Shown here one piece after another: positions 47,101 through 55,942 of a stretch of DNA of 64,000 nt; the stretch's first letter is position 1, and every line of letters begins with the position of its first letter. This DNA comes from Croceivirga sp. (GTDB taxonomy: Bacteria; Bacteroidota; Bacteroidia; Flavobacteriales; Flavobacteriaceae), in NCBI GenBank assembly GCA_028284935.1, contig JANQQQ010000028.1, positions 31,096 to 95,095 on the forward strand, given 5' to 3'. A program made the translations under genes and the position numbers. The notes beneath the pieces are model-generated. The model was not told the DNA's origin, ran no database searches, and worked only from the letters and a program-made list of their open reading frames with translations.

Positions 47101-47459
47101 CCATATTCCTGACATCGGTAACCACTATCGCTGGTCTGGCACCGCTATTGTTGGAGAAAAGTAGGCAGGCACAATTTTTGAAACCCATGGCCATTTCCAT
47201 TGCCTATGGAATTGGGTTTGCTACGGTCCTTACCCTGGTAATGTTGCCCATATTTCTATCCTTCAGTAACCAGATCAAGGTGTCCGCCAAGTGGTTGCGC
47301 ACAGGTGACAAGGTGAGCAAGGAGGAAGTGGAACGGGCCATAAAGGAGCAACAGGAAGAAGCCCATCTTTCTGAGAGTGCAATATCATCTTTAAACGGCC
47401 ATCAAAAATCTTTGGATATTAAAGACAAATCCCAACAAGAATTAGAAGAGATATTATGA
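44172..47459 (+). CDS. RND family efflux permease (AcrB-like)
   Basis: A 1095-residue inner-membrane pump with twelve expected membrane segments in two halves, each with a large periplasmic loop. The first half has FPLVDSKNVSIVITYPGASPQ at the start and the proton-relay segment GILVDDGIVIAENIY. The second half has the matching GIMVNDGLVLIGKF. Residues fit the multidrug/small-molecule (HAE1-like) rather than the heavy-metal group, but the substrate is unproven. The C-terminal 60 residues form a hydrophilic Glu/Gln-rich tail. Overlaps genes on both sides by 4 bases. Confidence 0.95.
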   Translation: MKKLISYFIRYHVAVNVIIISFFIFGIVGFFTLNSSFFPLVDSKNVSIVITYPGASPQEIEEGVVLKIEDNLKGLEGVDRVTSTSRENSGSINVEIEKGYDIDFMLLEVKNAVDRVPTFPSGMEPLVVSKVEAVRQTISFAVSGDQISLATLKQIGRQVENDLRAIDGISQIAISGYPDEEIEIAVNENNLLAYNVSFNEVSQAVANANLLVTGGNIKTDAEEYLIRANNRSYYGKELSNIVVRGDASGRTVRLKDVAEIRDRFSETPNASYYNGNLAVNVSITSTNTEDLIGAADKVKDYIEEFNEKYNNVKLNVLSDSSVTLNQRTELLGKNALQGMLLVLLFLSLFLNTRLAFWVAFGLPVAFLGMFIFAPMLNVTINVLSLFGMIIVIGILVDDGIVIAENIYQHYEKGKKPIQAAIDGTMEVIPPIVSAIVTTILAFSIFLFLDGRIGDFFGEVSVIVILTLTVSLVEALIILPAHLAHSKALRKQNKEAKTGIGRVFSQLRVINKMGDRSMAWMRDKLYSPVLRFALEYKMLTFSFFVLALFLTFGSIGGGIIRTAFFPRIASDRIAVELLMPNGTNEKVTDSIISLIQEKAAIVNQELTEEYLKGTNKDLFENIIKNVGPGSSAATLVINLLPGEERPDAIRADLVTRRLRELVGPVFGVESLIYGSGGNFGGDPVSISLLGNNITELKAAKAELKTAMVENSLLKDVADNDPAGIKEIQLGLKDNAYLLGLDLRNVMDQVRAGFFGAQAQRFQRGQDEIRVWVRYDRENRSSISDLDEMRILTPSGSRVPLKEIADYEIERGDVAINHLDGQREVRISSDLKDPDNTSAPDMLNWIRTEVMPNIQSKYPSVTASYEGQNRERNKLFDSLTFVGLSVLGLIYITIAFTFRSFSQPLLLLILVPFSLTAVSWGHWIHGFPVNILSMLGIIALIGIMVNDGLVLIGKFNGNLREGMTFDDAIYEAGRSRFRAIFLTSVTTIAGLAPLLLEKSRQAQFLKPMAISIAYGIGFATVLTLVMLPIFLSFSNQIKVSAKWLRTGDKVSKEEVERAIKEQQEEAHLSESAISSLNGHQKSLDIKDKSQQELEEIL

Positions 47460-48826
47460 TGCAGAAGATTTTCCTGCCCACCTTCTTATGTTCTATCCTT
47501 TTTTGTACCTCTTTGTTTCCTCAGGAAGTACTGACCAAACAAGAAGCAATTCGGTTGACACTGGAGAATAATTTGGGTATTCAAATAGCTGAAAATAATG
47601 TTGAAATTGCTGAGAACAACAAGAGTGTTTTAAACTCAGGTTTCCTTCCTACCCTTACCGGAACTGCTGGAGCCAATTACCAACGTGATGACTCTACCTT
47701 TGAATTTCCAGGTCAGTTTTTCATTGATGAGGAGACGGGAGAGCGAGTACCTAGGCCAGACGCCGAGCTGTACAAGGCTGAAGCACAACGCTACAATGCA
47801 AGGCTCACGGCAGATTATGTTCTTTTTGATGGGTTTGGAAGATGGTACGATATGAAAAGACTCAAGGAGGAATATAACCTGAGCTCCCTACAAGCACGCG
47901 AAACCTTGGAGAATACCATTTTACAGTTGTTCACGGTGTATTTTGAGGCGGCCCGCATTTCCGAGAACATTGAAGTATTGAAGCAGACCTATGAGAATAC
48001 GAAAAGTCGACTTCAACGGGCAAATTACAGTTTTGAATTTGGGCAGGTAAATAAACTCGAAGTATTAAATGCTGAAGTGGATTTGGTCAATGACAGTATC
48101 AACATGATGAACGAAAGACAGTTGTTGGAAAATACATTGAGGGATTTAAACATCGTTTTGAATGCAGATTTGCAAAGGCAATTTGCTGTTGATACAACAC
48201 TTGCATTTATCAACGAATTGCAATTGGAGGATTTTGCTTCCCAAGGCGAAAATAACAATGTGAGAATGCTTCAGGCCAAATCCAATATGACCATTAATGA
48301 TTACTCCTTAAAATCCGCCAAATCCGTTTTTTTACCCACGGTTGGCCTGACTGGATTTTATGGATGGAACCTTAACAATAATGCCCCTGGGCCTTTCTTT
48401 CCCGGGGTAACGGTAAATAACCGACGGAACTTTGGACTCGGTGCCACGTTGACTTGGAGTCTTTTTGATGGGGGCAATGGAATTACCCAAGTAAAAAATG
48501 CGAGAATTTTGCTGGAATCCCAAGATGCCCAACAGGAACAAATTGCACAGGAGGTTAAAAGGGATATTGCCAATGCCAAAGGCGATTTTCAAAATCGGTT
48601 TAAAGTCTACCAATTGCAGCAACAGAATGTCATTACAGCAACCGATAATTATAACCGTTCCAATGAGCGTTACAAATTAGGTCAAATTACATCCGTGGAA
48701 CTGCGTCAGGCCCAAATTAATCTGTTGAATGCCAGGACGAGTAAGAATTTGGCCAAGTATAATGCCAAGTTGGCAGAGCTTCAACTCCTGCAACTTACGG
48801 GACAGCTTTTGAACGTAGAACTTTAA
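47456..48826 (+). CDS. TolC-family outer-membrane efflux protein
   Basis: A 456-residue exported protein (FLPTFLCSILFCTSLFPQ) with the two repeated outer-membrane-efflux domains of long helices: LTLENNLGIQIAENNVEIAE in the first, RSNERYKLGQITSVELRQAQINLLNARTS-type helix in the second. It forms the channel of the tripartite pump with the two upstream genes. ATG overlaps the permease stop (ATGATG). Confidence 0.94.
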   Translation: MMQKIFLPTFLCSILFCTSLFPQEVLTKQEAIRLTLENNLGIQIAENNVEIAENNKSVLNSGFLPTLTGTAGANYQRDDSTFEFPGQFFIDEETGERVPRPDAELYKAEAQRYNARLTADYVLFDGFGRWYDMKRLKEEYNLSSLQARETLENTILQLFTVYFEAARISENIEVLKQTYENTKSRLQRANYSFEFGQVNKLEVLNAEVDLVNDSINMMNERQLLENTLRDLNIVLNADLQRQFAVDTTLAFINELQLEDFASQGENNNVRMLQAKSNMTINDYSLKSAKSVFLPTVGLTGFYGWNLNNNAPGPFFPGVTVNNRRNFGLGATLTWSLFDGGNGITQVKNARILLESQDAQQEQIAQEVKRDIANAKGDFQNRFKVYQLQQQNVITATDNYNRSNERYKLGQITSVELRQAQINLLNARTSKNLAKYNAKLAELQLLQLTGQLLNVEL

Positions 48827-48835
48827 AACAAAAAG

Positions 48836-49018
48836 GTGCTGGAACACTTTTTTCAATGTCCGTATTGTTGGGAAGAAATCTCGGTGCTATTGGATTCCTC
48901 CGTTCCCTCGCAAAGTTATGTGGAAGACTGTGAAGTGTGCTGTAATCCAATCGAAATTACTTCGAACTTCATTGGTCAAGAATTGGCTGATTTTTCCAGT
49001 CGGGAGTTGGGGCAATAG
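48836..49018 (+). CDS. CPXCG-motif cysteine-rich small protein
   Basis: A 60-residue protein with two Cys pairs (CPYCWE near residue 8 and CEVCCNP near 34), the CPXCG family pattern that should bind one zinc. Function unknown. It starts with GTG ten bases after the TolC-family stop, so it is probably co-transcribed with the efflux operon. The short length, spacing and conserved motif support a real gene. Confidence 0.83.
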   Translation: MLEHFFQCPYCWEEISVLLDSSVPSQSYVEDCEVCCNPIEITSNFIGQELADFSSRELGQ

Positions 49019-49252
49019 ATATTGAGGGCCAGTTCCTCACTTTGGATGGTCTAAATTAATAATGGAGATTTCACCCACATAGGTATTTTCAAAGGAGAAA
49101 CACCAAATTTTCAAGTTGGTAATGCAAAACAGGGGTGTATTCCTATAAGATTCGGTGAAAGAAAAATAATCCATTATATTCACAGGGAAAATACTGCCCA
49201 TTCGATAAAAAAATGGGAGGGGCGACCTAATACCTAATCAAACCAAAAAGAA

Positions 49253-50713
49253 ATGAGTGATCAACAGCAAGTATCCCAAGAGAACGAGAGTTATAGTCTA
49301 CCCAGAGTCATCTTCTTATCATTCGTTGCGGCGATAGGCGGTTTTTTGTTTGGATTTGACAGCGGGGTCATCAATGGTACTGTGGATGCCTTGCAGATTG
49401 CATTTGACTCCGATGCTACCGGTACTGGTTTTAATGTTGCGTCGGTGCTGTTAGGATGCGTTGTGGGTGCCTTTTTTGCCGGTACATTGGCCGACAGGTT
49501 CGGAAGAAAACCGATGATGTTGGTCGCTGGTGTAGTTTTTATTATCAGTGCATGGGGATCTGGTATCTCCCAAGGTTCATTGGAATTTGTTATTTATCGA
49601 TTGATTGGTGGCCTTGCCGTAGGTGCGGCCAGTATATTGGCACCTCTTTATATCAGCGAAATTGCTCCTGCAAAAATTAGAGGTCGCTTAGCTACCCTGC
49701 AACAATTAATGATTGTGATTGGGCTTTTTATGGCCTTTATGAGTAATTATTCCCTTGTAGGGATATCGGGTGGTGCGGAAGAGGAACTATGGATGGGCTT
49801 CCAAACTTGGTCATGGATGTTTTGGGTTGAAATCCTTCCCGCCGCCATATTTGTGATCGTGCTTCTTTTTGTACCTGAATCACCGAGATATTTGGTGGCT
49901 TCCAACCAGTCGGAGAAGGCACTAAAAGTGCTGACTTCCATTGGCAATGCCACTCAAGCTGCTGCCAAGGTGGAAGACATAAAATCTACCGTTAGGGAAG
50001 GGAGTCGTCCCAAGCTTAGTGATATTATCAGCAAATATACCGGCAAAATTCATCCTTTGGTTTGGATTGGTATTGGCATCGCCGTATTACAACAGCTAAC
50101 CGGGATTAATGTCATCTTTTATTACGGGGCAACACTTTGGCAGGCCGCTGGCTTTACGGAGGCCGATGCACTACTTACCAATGTTATTGGTGGAAGCGTG
50201 AATATCTTTTTTACGTTTGTTGCCATAGTTTTAATTGACAAAGTAGGTAGAAAGCCGTTATTGCTCGTCGGTTCCATCGGACAAGCGGTCATGCTTGCGG
50301 TAATGGCCTATCTTTTCGGTACTGGGACTTTGGATGCTGCCAATAATCTCGTTCTGGAAGGAAACAATGGAACCTATGCTTTAATTGCGGCCAACGCCTA
50401 TATCGCCTTTTTTGCGGCCTCATGGGGACCCGTGATGTGGGTAATGCTGGGAGAAATGTTCCCCAACCAATATCGAGGAGCTGCACTGGCGGTATGTGGT
50501 ATAGCCCAATGGGGATCCAATTTCGCCATCACCATGACGTTCCCGATCATGTTAACGTATTTAGGACTCGGTGTTTCCTATGGCGTTTATGCGCTGTTCG
50601 GTCTAGTCGCCTATTTCTTTGTGAAGTCTTTGGTCAAAGAGACCAAGGGAAGGACTTTGGAAGATATGTCCCGTGAGCAAGATGAAGAGGAAAGAAAACA
50701 TGCGACACAATAG
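49253..50713 (+). CDS. Sugar porter family MFS transporter
   Basis: A 486-residue, twelve-segment proton symporter or facilitator of the sugar porter family. Signatures are GFLFGFDSGVINGTVDAL, ADRFGRKPMM after segment 2, PESPRYLVA after segment 6, and QQLTGINVIFYYG in segment 7. The C-terminal VKETKGRTLEDM is the second sugar-porter signature. It is likely a pentose or hexose importer of the XylE type. It stands alone with a strong terminator after it; the 233-bp upstream gap shows no clear promoter. Confidence 0.93.
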   Translation: MSDQQQVSQENESYSLPRVIFLSFVAAIGGFLFGFDSGVINGTVDALQIAFDSDATGTGFNVASVLLGCVVGAFFAGTLADRFGRKPMMLVAGVVFIISAWGSGISQGSLEFVIYRLIGGLAVGAASILAPLYISEIAPAKIRGRLATLQQLMIVIGLFMAFMSNYSLVGISGGAEEELWMGFQTWSWMFWVEILPAAIFVIVLLFVPESPRYLVASNQSEKALKVLTSIGNATQAAAKVEDIKSTVREGSRPKLSDIISKYTGKIHPLVWIGIGIAVLQQLTGINVIFYYGATLWQAAGFTEADALLTNVIGGSVNIFFTFVAIVLIDKVGRKPLLLVGSIGQAVMLAVMAYLFGTGTLDAANNLVLEGNNGTYALIAANAYIAFFAASWGPVMWVMLGEMFPNQYRGAALAVCGIAQWGSNFAITMTFPIMLTYLGLGVSYGVYALFGLVAYFFVKSLVKETKGRTLEDMSREQDEEERKHATQ

Positions 50714-50781
50714 GGCATCGGCTACTTATTTGCTTTGATACCCCTTGATTTTTTCATAAGAAAAACGATGAACCCAAAAAA

Positions 50782-50809
50782 GCTCCTTGATTTTCAAGGA
50801 GCCTTTTTT
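50782..50809 (+). terminator. Terminator after the sugar porter gene
   Basis: Stem GCTCCTTGA / TCAAGGAGC with a 3-nt loop, followed by a T run, 69 bp past the stop. Confidence 0.9.
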
Positions 50810-51108
50810 AGTAGGGGACATAACTCAAACCAATGATTTGTAGGTTACATTCACCTCTGGGCCGCTTCCATGTCCGCAGGGTTTTCCTTAACTAAGACCC
50901 ATTACCTTGTTTGGATGCTTCGCTGTTGGAATTTAATAGGTTCTATAACAGTATTGTTGTGCCATGTATTCAACAGACTGGCCTTTTCAACTCGATTCTC
51001 ACAAGTACCAATGCCAAACCATGTTTTTTTATTCAAAAGATGGATTGCGGAATTTTTATCCGAACTTACAATTCAGAAGTAATATCCCATTTTCCACAGA
51101 AAGAATAA
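50810..51108. other. Non-coding stretch before the membrane AraC regulator
   Basis: About 300 bp. Two overlapping short ORFs (70 and 65 aa) are present but show no signal, domain or coding character. No clear TAnnTTTG box is found. It should contain the AraC gene promoter. Confidence 0.5.
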
Positions 51109-52251
51109 ATGATGGACATAAAAACCTTCCCTGAACTTCTGGGTGTATTGACGGGTTTTTTGAGCCTTTTCTTTGCCTTTTTCCTTTTGACCTTGAAAAC
51201 GAAGAAACCAATCAGTAACAACCTGATTGCCATGTTTCTCATTGTTTTTGCTATCGATACTGGAGGAAATGTGTTATTGGATACTTATGTCTATCCCAAA
51301 CATCCTGGACTGGGCCTACTTTTAAGCTCCTTAATTTTTTTGGAGCTTCCATTTTTCTATCTCTATTTACGCACTATTCTTTACAATGATTTTAGATGGA
51401 AGCCTGTCCATGTGCTACATGGGGTTCCTTTTTTATTGGCATTTCTGATTTTACTTCCCAATTTCTATTTGGCCAGTTTTGAAGAAAAGTATACTGTTCT
51501 AAAAGGCGAAGCCCCTGTGTTGATAGAGCTTAAAATTGCATATATCCTTATCCATCTACAAGTTTTATTTTATCTCATTGCCAGTTTTATTCTTGTCTCC
51601 CGCTACCGAAAGCTTTATTTGGAAAACCATTCGAACACCAAATGGTTTAACCATAAATGGTTATTTCAATTGGTAGTGTTCCTCAGTATTAATTTTTTGG
51701 TCTCTACTTTGAAGAATACTTCTTTGTTTCTTAAAAAACCGATACTTTATGAAAACGTAGCAATGATCACTAATCTCTTGGCGTTGGCATTGATTTCTTG
51801 GATAGTATTTAAAGCCCTACGCCACCCCGAACTTTTTAAAGGGGTGAATTCAAGAACGCGATTGGCTAAACAACTAGTCAAAAAAAACGATGCGAATCTT
51901 CAGCTGACAGAAAAGGAAAGGAACCTTTGGAAAGCACTCAAAAAATATATGGTACAAAGCGAACCCTTTATGAATGCTTCGTTATCAATATCTGACGTAG
52001 CGGAACATTTGGAAGTGCCATCAAAGGAACTCTCCATACTCATCAATCATAAAATTCACAAGCACTTTTTTGATTTTGTAAACGAGTATAGGATTGAAAA
52101 GGCAAAATCAATTTTTGAGAGTAGTGTCGATAAAAAACTCACGGTTCTGGAAGTACTTTATGACGTTGGTTTTAACTCAAAATCTTCGTTCAATACGGCC
52201 TTTAAGAAACATACTGGACTGACGCCGACCCAGTTTCGCCATCAACTTTAG
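51109..52251 (+). CDS. Membrane-bound AraC-family transcriptional regulator
   Basis: A 380-residue protein with about seven hydrophobic segments in the first 240 residues (e.g. VLTGFLSLFFAFFLLTL, SLIFLELPFFYLYLRTI). A C-terminal AraC-type double HTH follows, with LSISDVAEHLEVPSKELSILIN as the first helix-turn-helix and VLYDVGFNSKSSFNTAFKKHTG as the second. Likely senses a signal in or across the membrane and acts on nearby genes; its target is unknown. The CPBP gene follows after about 115 bp in the same direction. Confidence 0.92.
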   Translation: MMDIKTFPELLGVLTGFLSLFFAFFLLTLKTKKPISNNLIAMFLIVFAIDTGGNVLLDTYVYPKHPGLGLLLSSLIFLELPFFYLYLRTILYNDFRWKPVHVLHGVPFLLAFLILLPNFYLASFEEKYTVLKGEAPVLIELKIAYILIHLQVLFYLIASFILVSRYRKLYLENHSNTKWFNHKWLFQLVVFLSINFLVSTLKNTSLFLKKPILYENVAMITNLLALALISWIVFKALRHPELFKGVNSRTRLAKQLVKKNDANLQLTEKERNLWKALKKYMVQSEPFMNASLSISDVAEHLEVPSKELSILINHKIHKHFFDFVNEYRIEKAKSIFESSVDKKLTVLEVLYDVGFNSKSSFNTAFKKHTGLTPTQFRHQL

Positions 52252-52367
52252 TTTCTATAGGACGTTCCAATCCATTTCAAAAAAGCGTTTGACTTTTTTT
52301 AATCGGTCGACTTGAACGCTACTATGGGTCAATTTTGTTTCCAAATGACAAAACAAAAACCGGACAG

Positions 52368-53114
52368 ATGGAGATAAAAAGAATTAAACCGATACGACTG
52401 GGAACCTCTGCTATCATTTTTTTTGGGGCCGCACTACTATTTTTAGTCTTGGAGCGTATGGTGTTGCCCTTTCTTAATGATAGAGGGGTTTCCCAACCTA
52501 TTATGTTCTTGGTGATGGCATCGCCCCATGTTATATTCTTCATTGGAGCCCTGATTGGATTTCTACTGGAAGGGCATCCTTTGAATTGGGATTCGTTGAT
52601 GAGCCGTTTTCGATATAAAAAAATCAAGGGAAAAAAATGGTTATGGACCCTATTGTACGTGGTGGTCTTTGTTGGCCTCTACCTCTTTGTGTATACCTTT
52701 GCTTTGCCATTGGTCAAAATTATCCATGCATGGTTCCCAACAACAGAACTCTTGACGGACATCATGAGCGATGGTGAAACCTTTGTCGGGTATCCCCTAA
52801 AAGGAAACTGGTGGTTGTTAGGTCTATTTATGGTTTTGTATTTCTTCAATATTATGGGAGAGGAATTTTTATGGAGAGGCTACCTGTTTCCAAGACAAGA
52901 AAAAACCCATGGTAAACGTACATGGGTTGTTCACGGCTTGCTTTGGACCTCTTTCCATCTATTTGCGCCTTACAATGCTATTATGGTGTTTCCTGGGGCT
53001 ATGTTTATGTCCTATATTACGCAACGAATACAGAACAATACGGTGTTTCTTATAGCTCATGCTATGTTGAATGGTATTCCTGTAGTTATGCTTATCATGG
53101 GAATCATAGGATAA
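52368..53114 (+). CDS. CPBP-family intramembrane glutamic protease
   Basis: A 248-residue polytopic protein with the CPBP (Abi/Rce1-like) catalytic motifs: EEFLWRGYL (EExxxR), WTSFHLF (FxxxH) and HAMLNG (HxxxN). These residues form the active site within the membrane. Bacterial members process prenylated or small peptides, or serve in self-immunity; the target here is unknown. The track start at 52335 is TTG; the ATG at 52368 (MEIKRIKP) is used. Confidence 0.88.
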   Translation: MEIKRIKPIRLGTSAIIFFGAALLFLVLERMVLPFLNDRGVSQPIMFLVMASPHVIFFIGALIGFLLEGHPLNWDSLMSRFRYKKIKGKKWLWTLLYVVVFVGLYLFVYTFALPLVKIIHAWFPTTELLTDIMSDGETFVGYPLKGNWWLLGLFMVLYFFNIMGEEFLWRGYLFPRQEKTHGKRTWVVHGLLWTSFHLFAPYNAIMVFPGAMFMSYITQRIQNNTVFLIAHAMLNGIPVVMLIMGIIG

Positions 53115-53415
53115 TCACTAAAAAATTTCCAATAAGGTTGACATTTTGGGTAGTGATTGAGCCATTTTAATTTACAATCCTATGTAAATACCCTCTAATT
53201 ACTAATGAAAAGAAAAAAGAAACCCTACTGATATCGATATACAAGGATCATAGAAAATACTTTCCGAGACAGAAATTCCCTAATGTGCAATTGACCTTAA
53301 TCAATGTTTACAAATCATTTGGTCTACGAATTAGGATTGGTAGTGTTATTCAATTTGATTGTAAGTAAGCAAAATGAAATGGGCAATTGCCCCTTTTTAC
53401 AGGGTTCTAAAAAAA
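53115..53415. other. Non-coding stretch
   Basis: About 300 bp of AT-rich DNA with no credible ORF. A 12-bp palindrome GGGCAATTGCCC (53381-53392) lies just past the end of the lipoprotein pseudogene, but without a clear terminator T run. Confidence 0.5.
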
Positions 53416-53815
53416 TTATGCTCTTCTCGCTACAAGACGCATTTCAGTAAAAGTTGTTCTTGGCGTTAAAGAGGCACAGCTATTTGGTGCGCAATCAATA
53501 CTATTGGGACTTTCTGCAACAAACAAAAGGACACCAAAATAATCAATGCTAGATAGTGTCGTTTCTAATTCAAATCTAAAAGAACCATCTTGGGAAAGTG
53601 TAATGTTCCTTTCAATTATAGTTTCATCAAGTTGACCAATCCCTTCAACTCTTTTCATACAAAGGAATCTTAATGTCGCACCTGTCTCACGGGACAAGTC
53701 ATCTTCATAAATGACTACACCTTCGTAGGTGGTGGCACTATTTTCATTATCATTTGAACTACATCCTAAAAAAAGCAAGGATTAAAACAATTAAAAATGC
53801 AGTGTGTTTTATCAT
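53416..53815 (-). pseudogene. Small lipoprotein gene split by a 1-base frameshift in a poly-T run
   Basis: The track shows a 120-residue ORF from a TTG at 53778 that begins inside a lipobox (LFLGCSSN). Upstream, in another frame, an ATG at 53815 encodes MIKHTAFLIVLILAFF. The frames meet at a run of seven T (minus strand; A7 at 53768-53774). With six T the protein would read MIKHTAFLIVLILAFLGCSS, a perfect lipoprotein signal. The mature part has a ligand-binding beta look and four Cys, but no known domain. Explanations are a true frameshift, slippage-based expression or phase variation, or a sequencing error. Confidence 0.7.
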
Positions 53816-53869
53816 TACCATCATTTATTTCGGTTGATAACCTACAGCTACGGGCCAAAAAGTGTTCAT

Positions 53870-54709
53870 TTATTCTCTCAAAAAATCCAATACTAACGTA
53901 TTAAATTCGTTAGGTTGCTCCCAAAACATGGCATGGCTATAAATGGAATTGACCTTAACATTTGGAACATTGGCATACAGCCATTTGCTGGCTTTTTCAA
54001 ACCAAGATTCCCTAACAAGAAATAAGGATGGTTTGTTTAGATGTTTTGCTTCCTCAGTATAATCACATGCCAATCCATCAATATATAAGCTTAAGGCAAC
54101 GTGAGGGGGGGTCATCAGTATTTCTCTTCGCATCCAAGCTTTGGTATCGTTGTCAATAGGGTCTTTTAACATCCATTCAATTATCCCATCCGGATTTGAA
54201 GGTTTTGAAATCATTCTCTTTAAACTACTTCTATAATCATCAAATGTTCCATATGCCCATTCTTTCTCAACATCACCAATCCATTTTGGTGGTTCATCAA
54301 TAAAAACCAGCTTAGAAATTTTGTCGGTTGAATAGGCACGGATATATTCGAACATCGTAAGGCATCCACTGGACCATCCTACCAGTACCACATTTTGTAA
54401 CTTCTTTTTCAATATTAATTCTTGAAGATCTGTTGCATGGCTCGCATAGTTATTTTGGTCAACGGTATTGTCAGATCTTCCTTGACCTCTTGGGTCATAG
54501 GTGATTACGTGATAATTTCTAGAAAAGAAAGGTTTTTGTTTATTGAAAAAATGATGGGTCATCGTCCAACCAGGGATGAAAATGATTGTTTCTCCCTTAC
54601 CCATTTCATCCACAAAAAGTCTTGTCCCATCTGGTAATTCAAAATAGTTTCCCTGACCATAGATTGAAATGGTAAAAAGTAAAACCACAAAAAAACTAAA
54701 AGGTCTCAT
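53870..54709 (-). CDS. Exported alpha/beta hydrolase
   Basis: A 279-residue protein with a signal peptide (RPFSFFVVLLFTISIYGQ) and an alpha/beta hydrolase fold: IIFIPGWTMTHHFF near the oxyanion region, YDPRGQGRSD, nucleophile elbow GWSSG, and the late His in YSHAMFWEQP. Likely a periplasmic or secreted esterase or similar; substrate unknown. The preferred ATG at 54709 overlaps the racemase-like gene by 14 bases, so it is the third gene of a minus-strand group. Confidence 0.88.
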   Translation of the reverse strand: MRPFSFFVVLLFTISIYGQGNYFELPDGTRLFVDEMGKGETIIFIPGWTMTHHFFNKQKPFFSRNYHVITYDPRGQGRSDNTVDQNNYASHATDLQELILKKKLQNVVLVGWSSGCLTMFEYIRAYSTDKISKLVFIDEPPKWIGDVEKEWAYGTFDDYRSSLKRMISKPSNPDGIIEWMLKDPIDNDTKAWMRREILMTPPHVALSLYIDGLACDYTEEAKHLNKPSLFLVRESWFEKASKWLYANVPNVKVNSIYSHAMFWEQPNEFNTLVLDFLRE

Positions 54710-55910
54710 AGATGCGTTTTGGTAAGGATTCTTTGTATTGGATTTGCAAATAATTATTCCCGTCAATTAACTTGGCAAAGCCTGCAGGGGTAATTTCTGG
54801 ATTTTCAGGGCCAATTAAAGTTGCCACATCCCCGATCTTAATTTTAGTTTCCGATCCAAGGGATATATTGGTATGACTGGAATTGACGTTGACCACCTTG
54901 TAAAGCTCATTGCCCAAAAGGACTTTGGCCCCATTTTCTGCCCTGCTGTCATATCCATCAGCCCAGCCAATGGGTAAAGTGGCAATCCATTCCTCGCGTT
55001 CAACTTTATAAAATCTAGAAAAACCAATCGTATCACCAGCTTTTAGTTTTTCCAATCGTATTACCGGTGCTTTAAGACGGTAGGACACCTCCAACGGAAA
55101 TTCCTTCGCTTTTTCCATTTTAGCGTTCGGGAAAGAACCATGTAATAGAATTCCTGGGCGAACGGCATCTTGATGCGAATTGCTTAAATCCAAAAGGGAA
55201 TAGGATGGCGCCAAATGTGCCAATCCAGTGGATATACCATTTTCGTTCAAATTCTTAATAAGGGTTTCAAATCGATGAATTTGTCGTATTGCAAAATCCT
55301 TTGGGGAAGTAAGGGTAGAAAAAGTATGGGTTATTTTCAAACCGCCACTCTTTGATATTTCTTGTGCGATCGTATGGGTTTGCTCATATGGGATACCCAT
55401 TCTTCCCAGCCCGGTATCTACGTATAGCGCAACTTTTACAAGTTTTTTAGTCTCTTGGGACAAAAGCTGGATTTTTTTTAAAGAGTCTTTCGAAAAAATA
55501 CTTAAAATAACGTGTCCATTTACAAGGGAGGGCCCATTATCAAAATCAAAGTCGCCCATTAACAAAATGGATTTTTTAACCCCCGCTCTCCCGATAGCAA
55601 TGGCACTTTCATCGGTAACGACCGCTATACTTGCTATGGATGTCGAATTATTCAAAATTTTGGCCACTTGGACATCTCCCAATCCATAAGCATTGTTCTT
55701 TAAAACGGCTATAACGGGTTTTCCTCCGGCCATCTTACTAATTTGGGCAGCATTATGCAAATAAGCTGATTTGGAGAGTTCCAACCAAGGCTTGCTTTCG
55801 TAAGACCTTTTAAATAAAAGGGGAGTATTGGCGAGAAGCTGGGGTCCAACGGTTATGGTTGTTAAACCAGCAAGAGTATTATAAATAAACTGCCTTCTAT
55901 TTTGTTCCAT
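54696..55910 (-). CDS. Exported alanine-racemase-like PLP protein
   Basis: A 404-residue protein with an RR-containing signal (QNRRQFIYNTLAGLTTITVG) that suggests Tat export, consistent with loading PLP in the cytoplasm. The Alr fold is clear: PLP Lys in AVLKNNAYGLG, DTGLGRMGIP, and a C-terminal beta domain. The usual GYADGY appears as GWADGY, and the GRxCMDQ-type segment appears as NVNSSHTNIS, so the second catalytic Tyr and nearby residues are changed. It may have a different specificity or only bind. The track start at 55916 is GTG; the ATG at 55910 is used. Confidence 0.85.
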   Translation of the reverse strand: MEQNRRQFIYNTLAGLTTITVGPQLLANTPLLFKRSYESKPWLELSKSAYLHNAAQISKMAGGKPVIAVLKNNAYGLGDVQVAKILNNSTSIASIAVVTDESAIAIGRAGVKKSILLMGDFDFDNGPSLVNGHVILSIFSKDSLKKIQLLSQETKKLVKVALYVDTGLGRMGIPYEQTHTIAQEISKSGGLKITHTFSTLTSPKDFAIRQIHRFETLIKNLNENGISTGLAHLAPSYSLLDLSNSHQDAVRPGILLHGSFPNAKMEKAKEFPLEVSYRLKAPVIRLEKLKAGDTIGFSRFYKVEREEWIATLPIGWADGYDSRAENGAKVLLGNELYKVVNVNSSHTNISLGSETKIKIGDVATLIGPENPEITPAGFAKLIDGNNYLQIQYKESLPKRIYETF

Positions 55911-55942
55911 TGCCACTTAAGTTGGCTAAAAATGTCGTTAAA

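Noticed and set aside
50870-51108. Two overlapping small ORFs (70 and 65 aa)
   Set aside because: Neither shows a signal peptide, domain or plausible context, and they overlap each other in different frames; probably chance ORFs in the AraC upstream region.
53381-53392. Palindrome GGGCAATTGCCC as a terminator
   Set aside because: After the minus-strand gene there is no clear T run and the realistic stem is only 4 bp with a 4-nt loop; it was not called.
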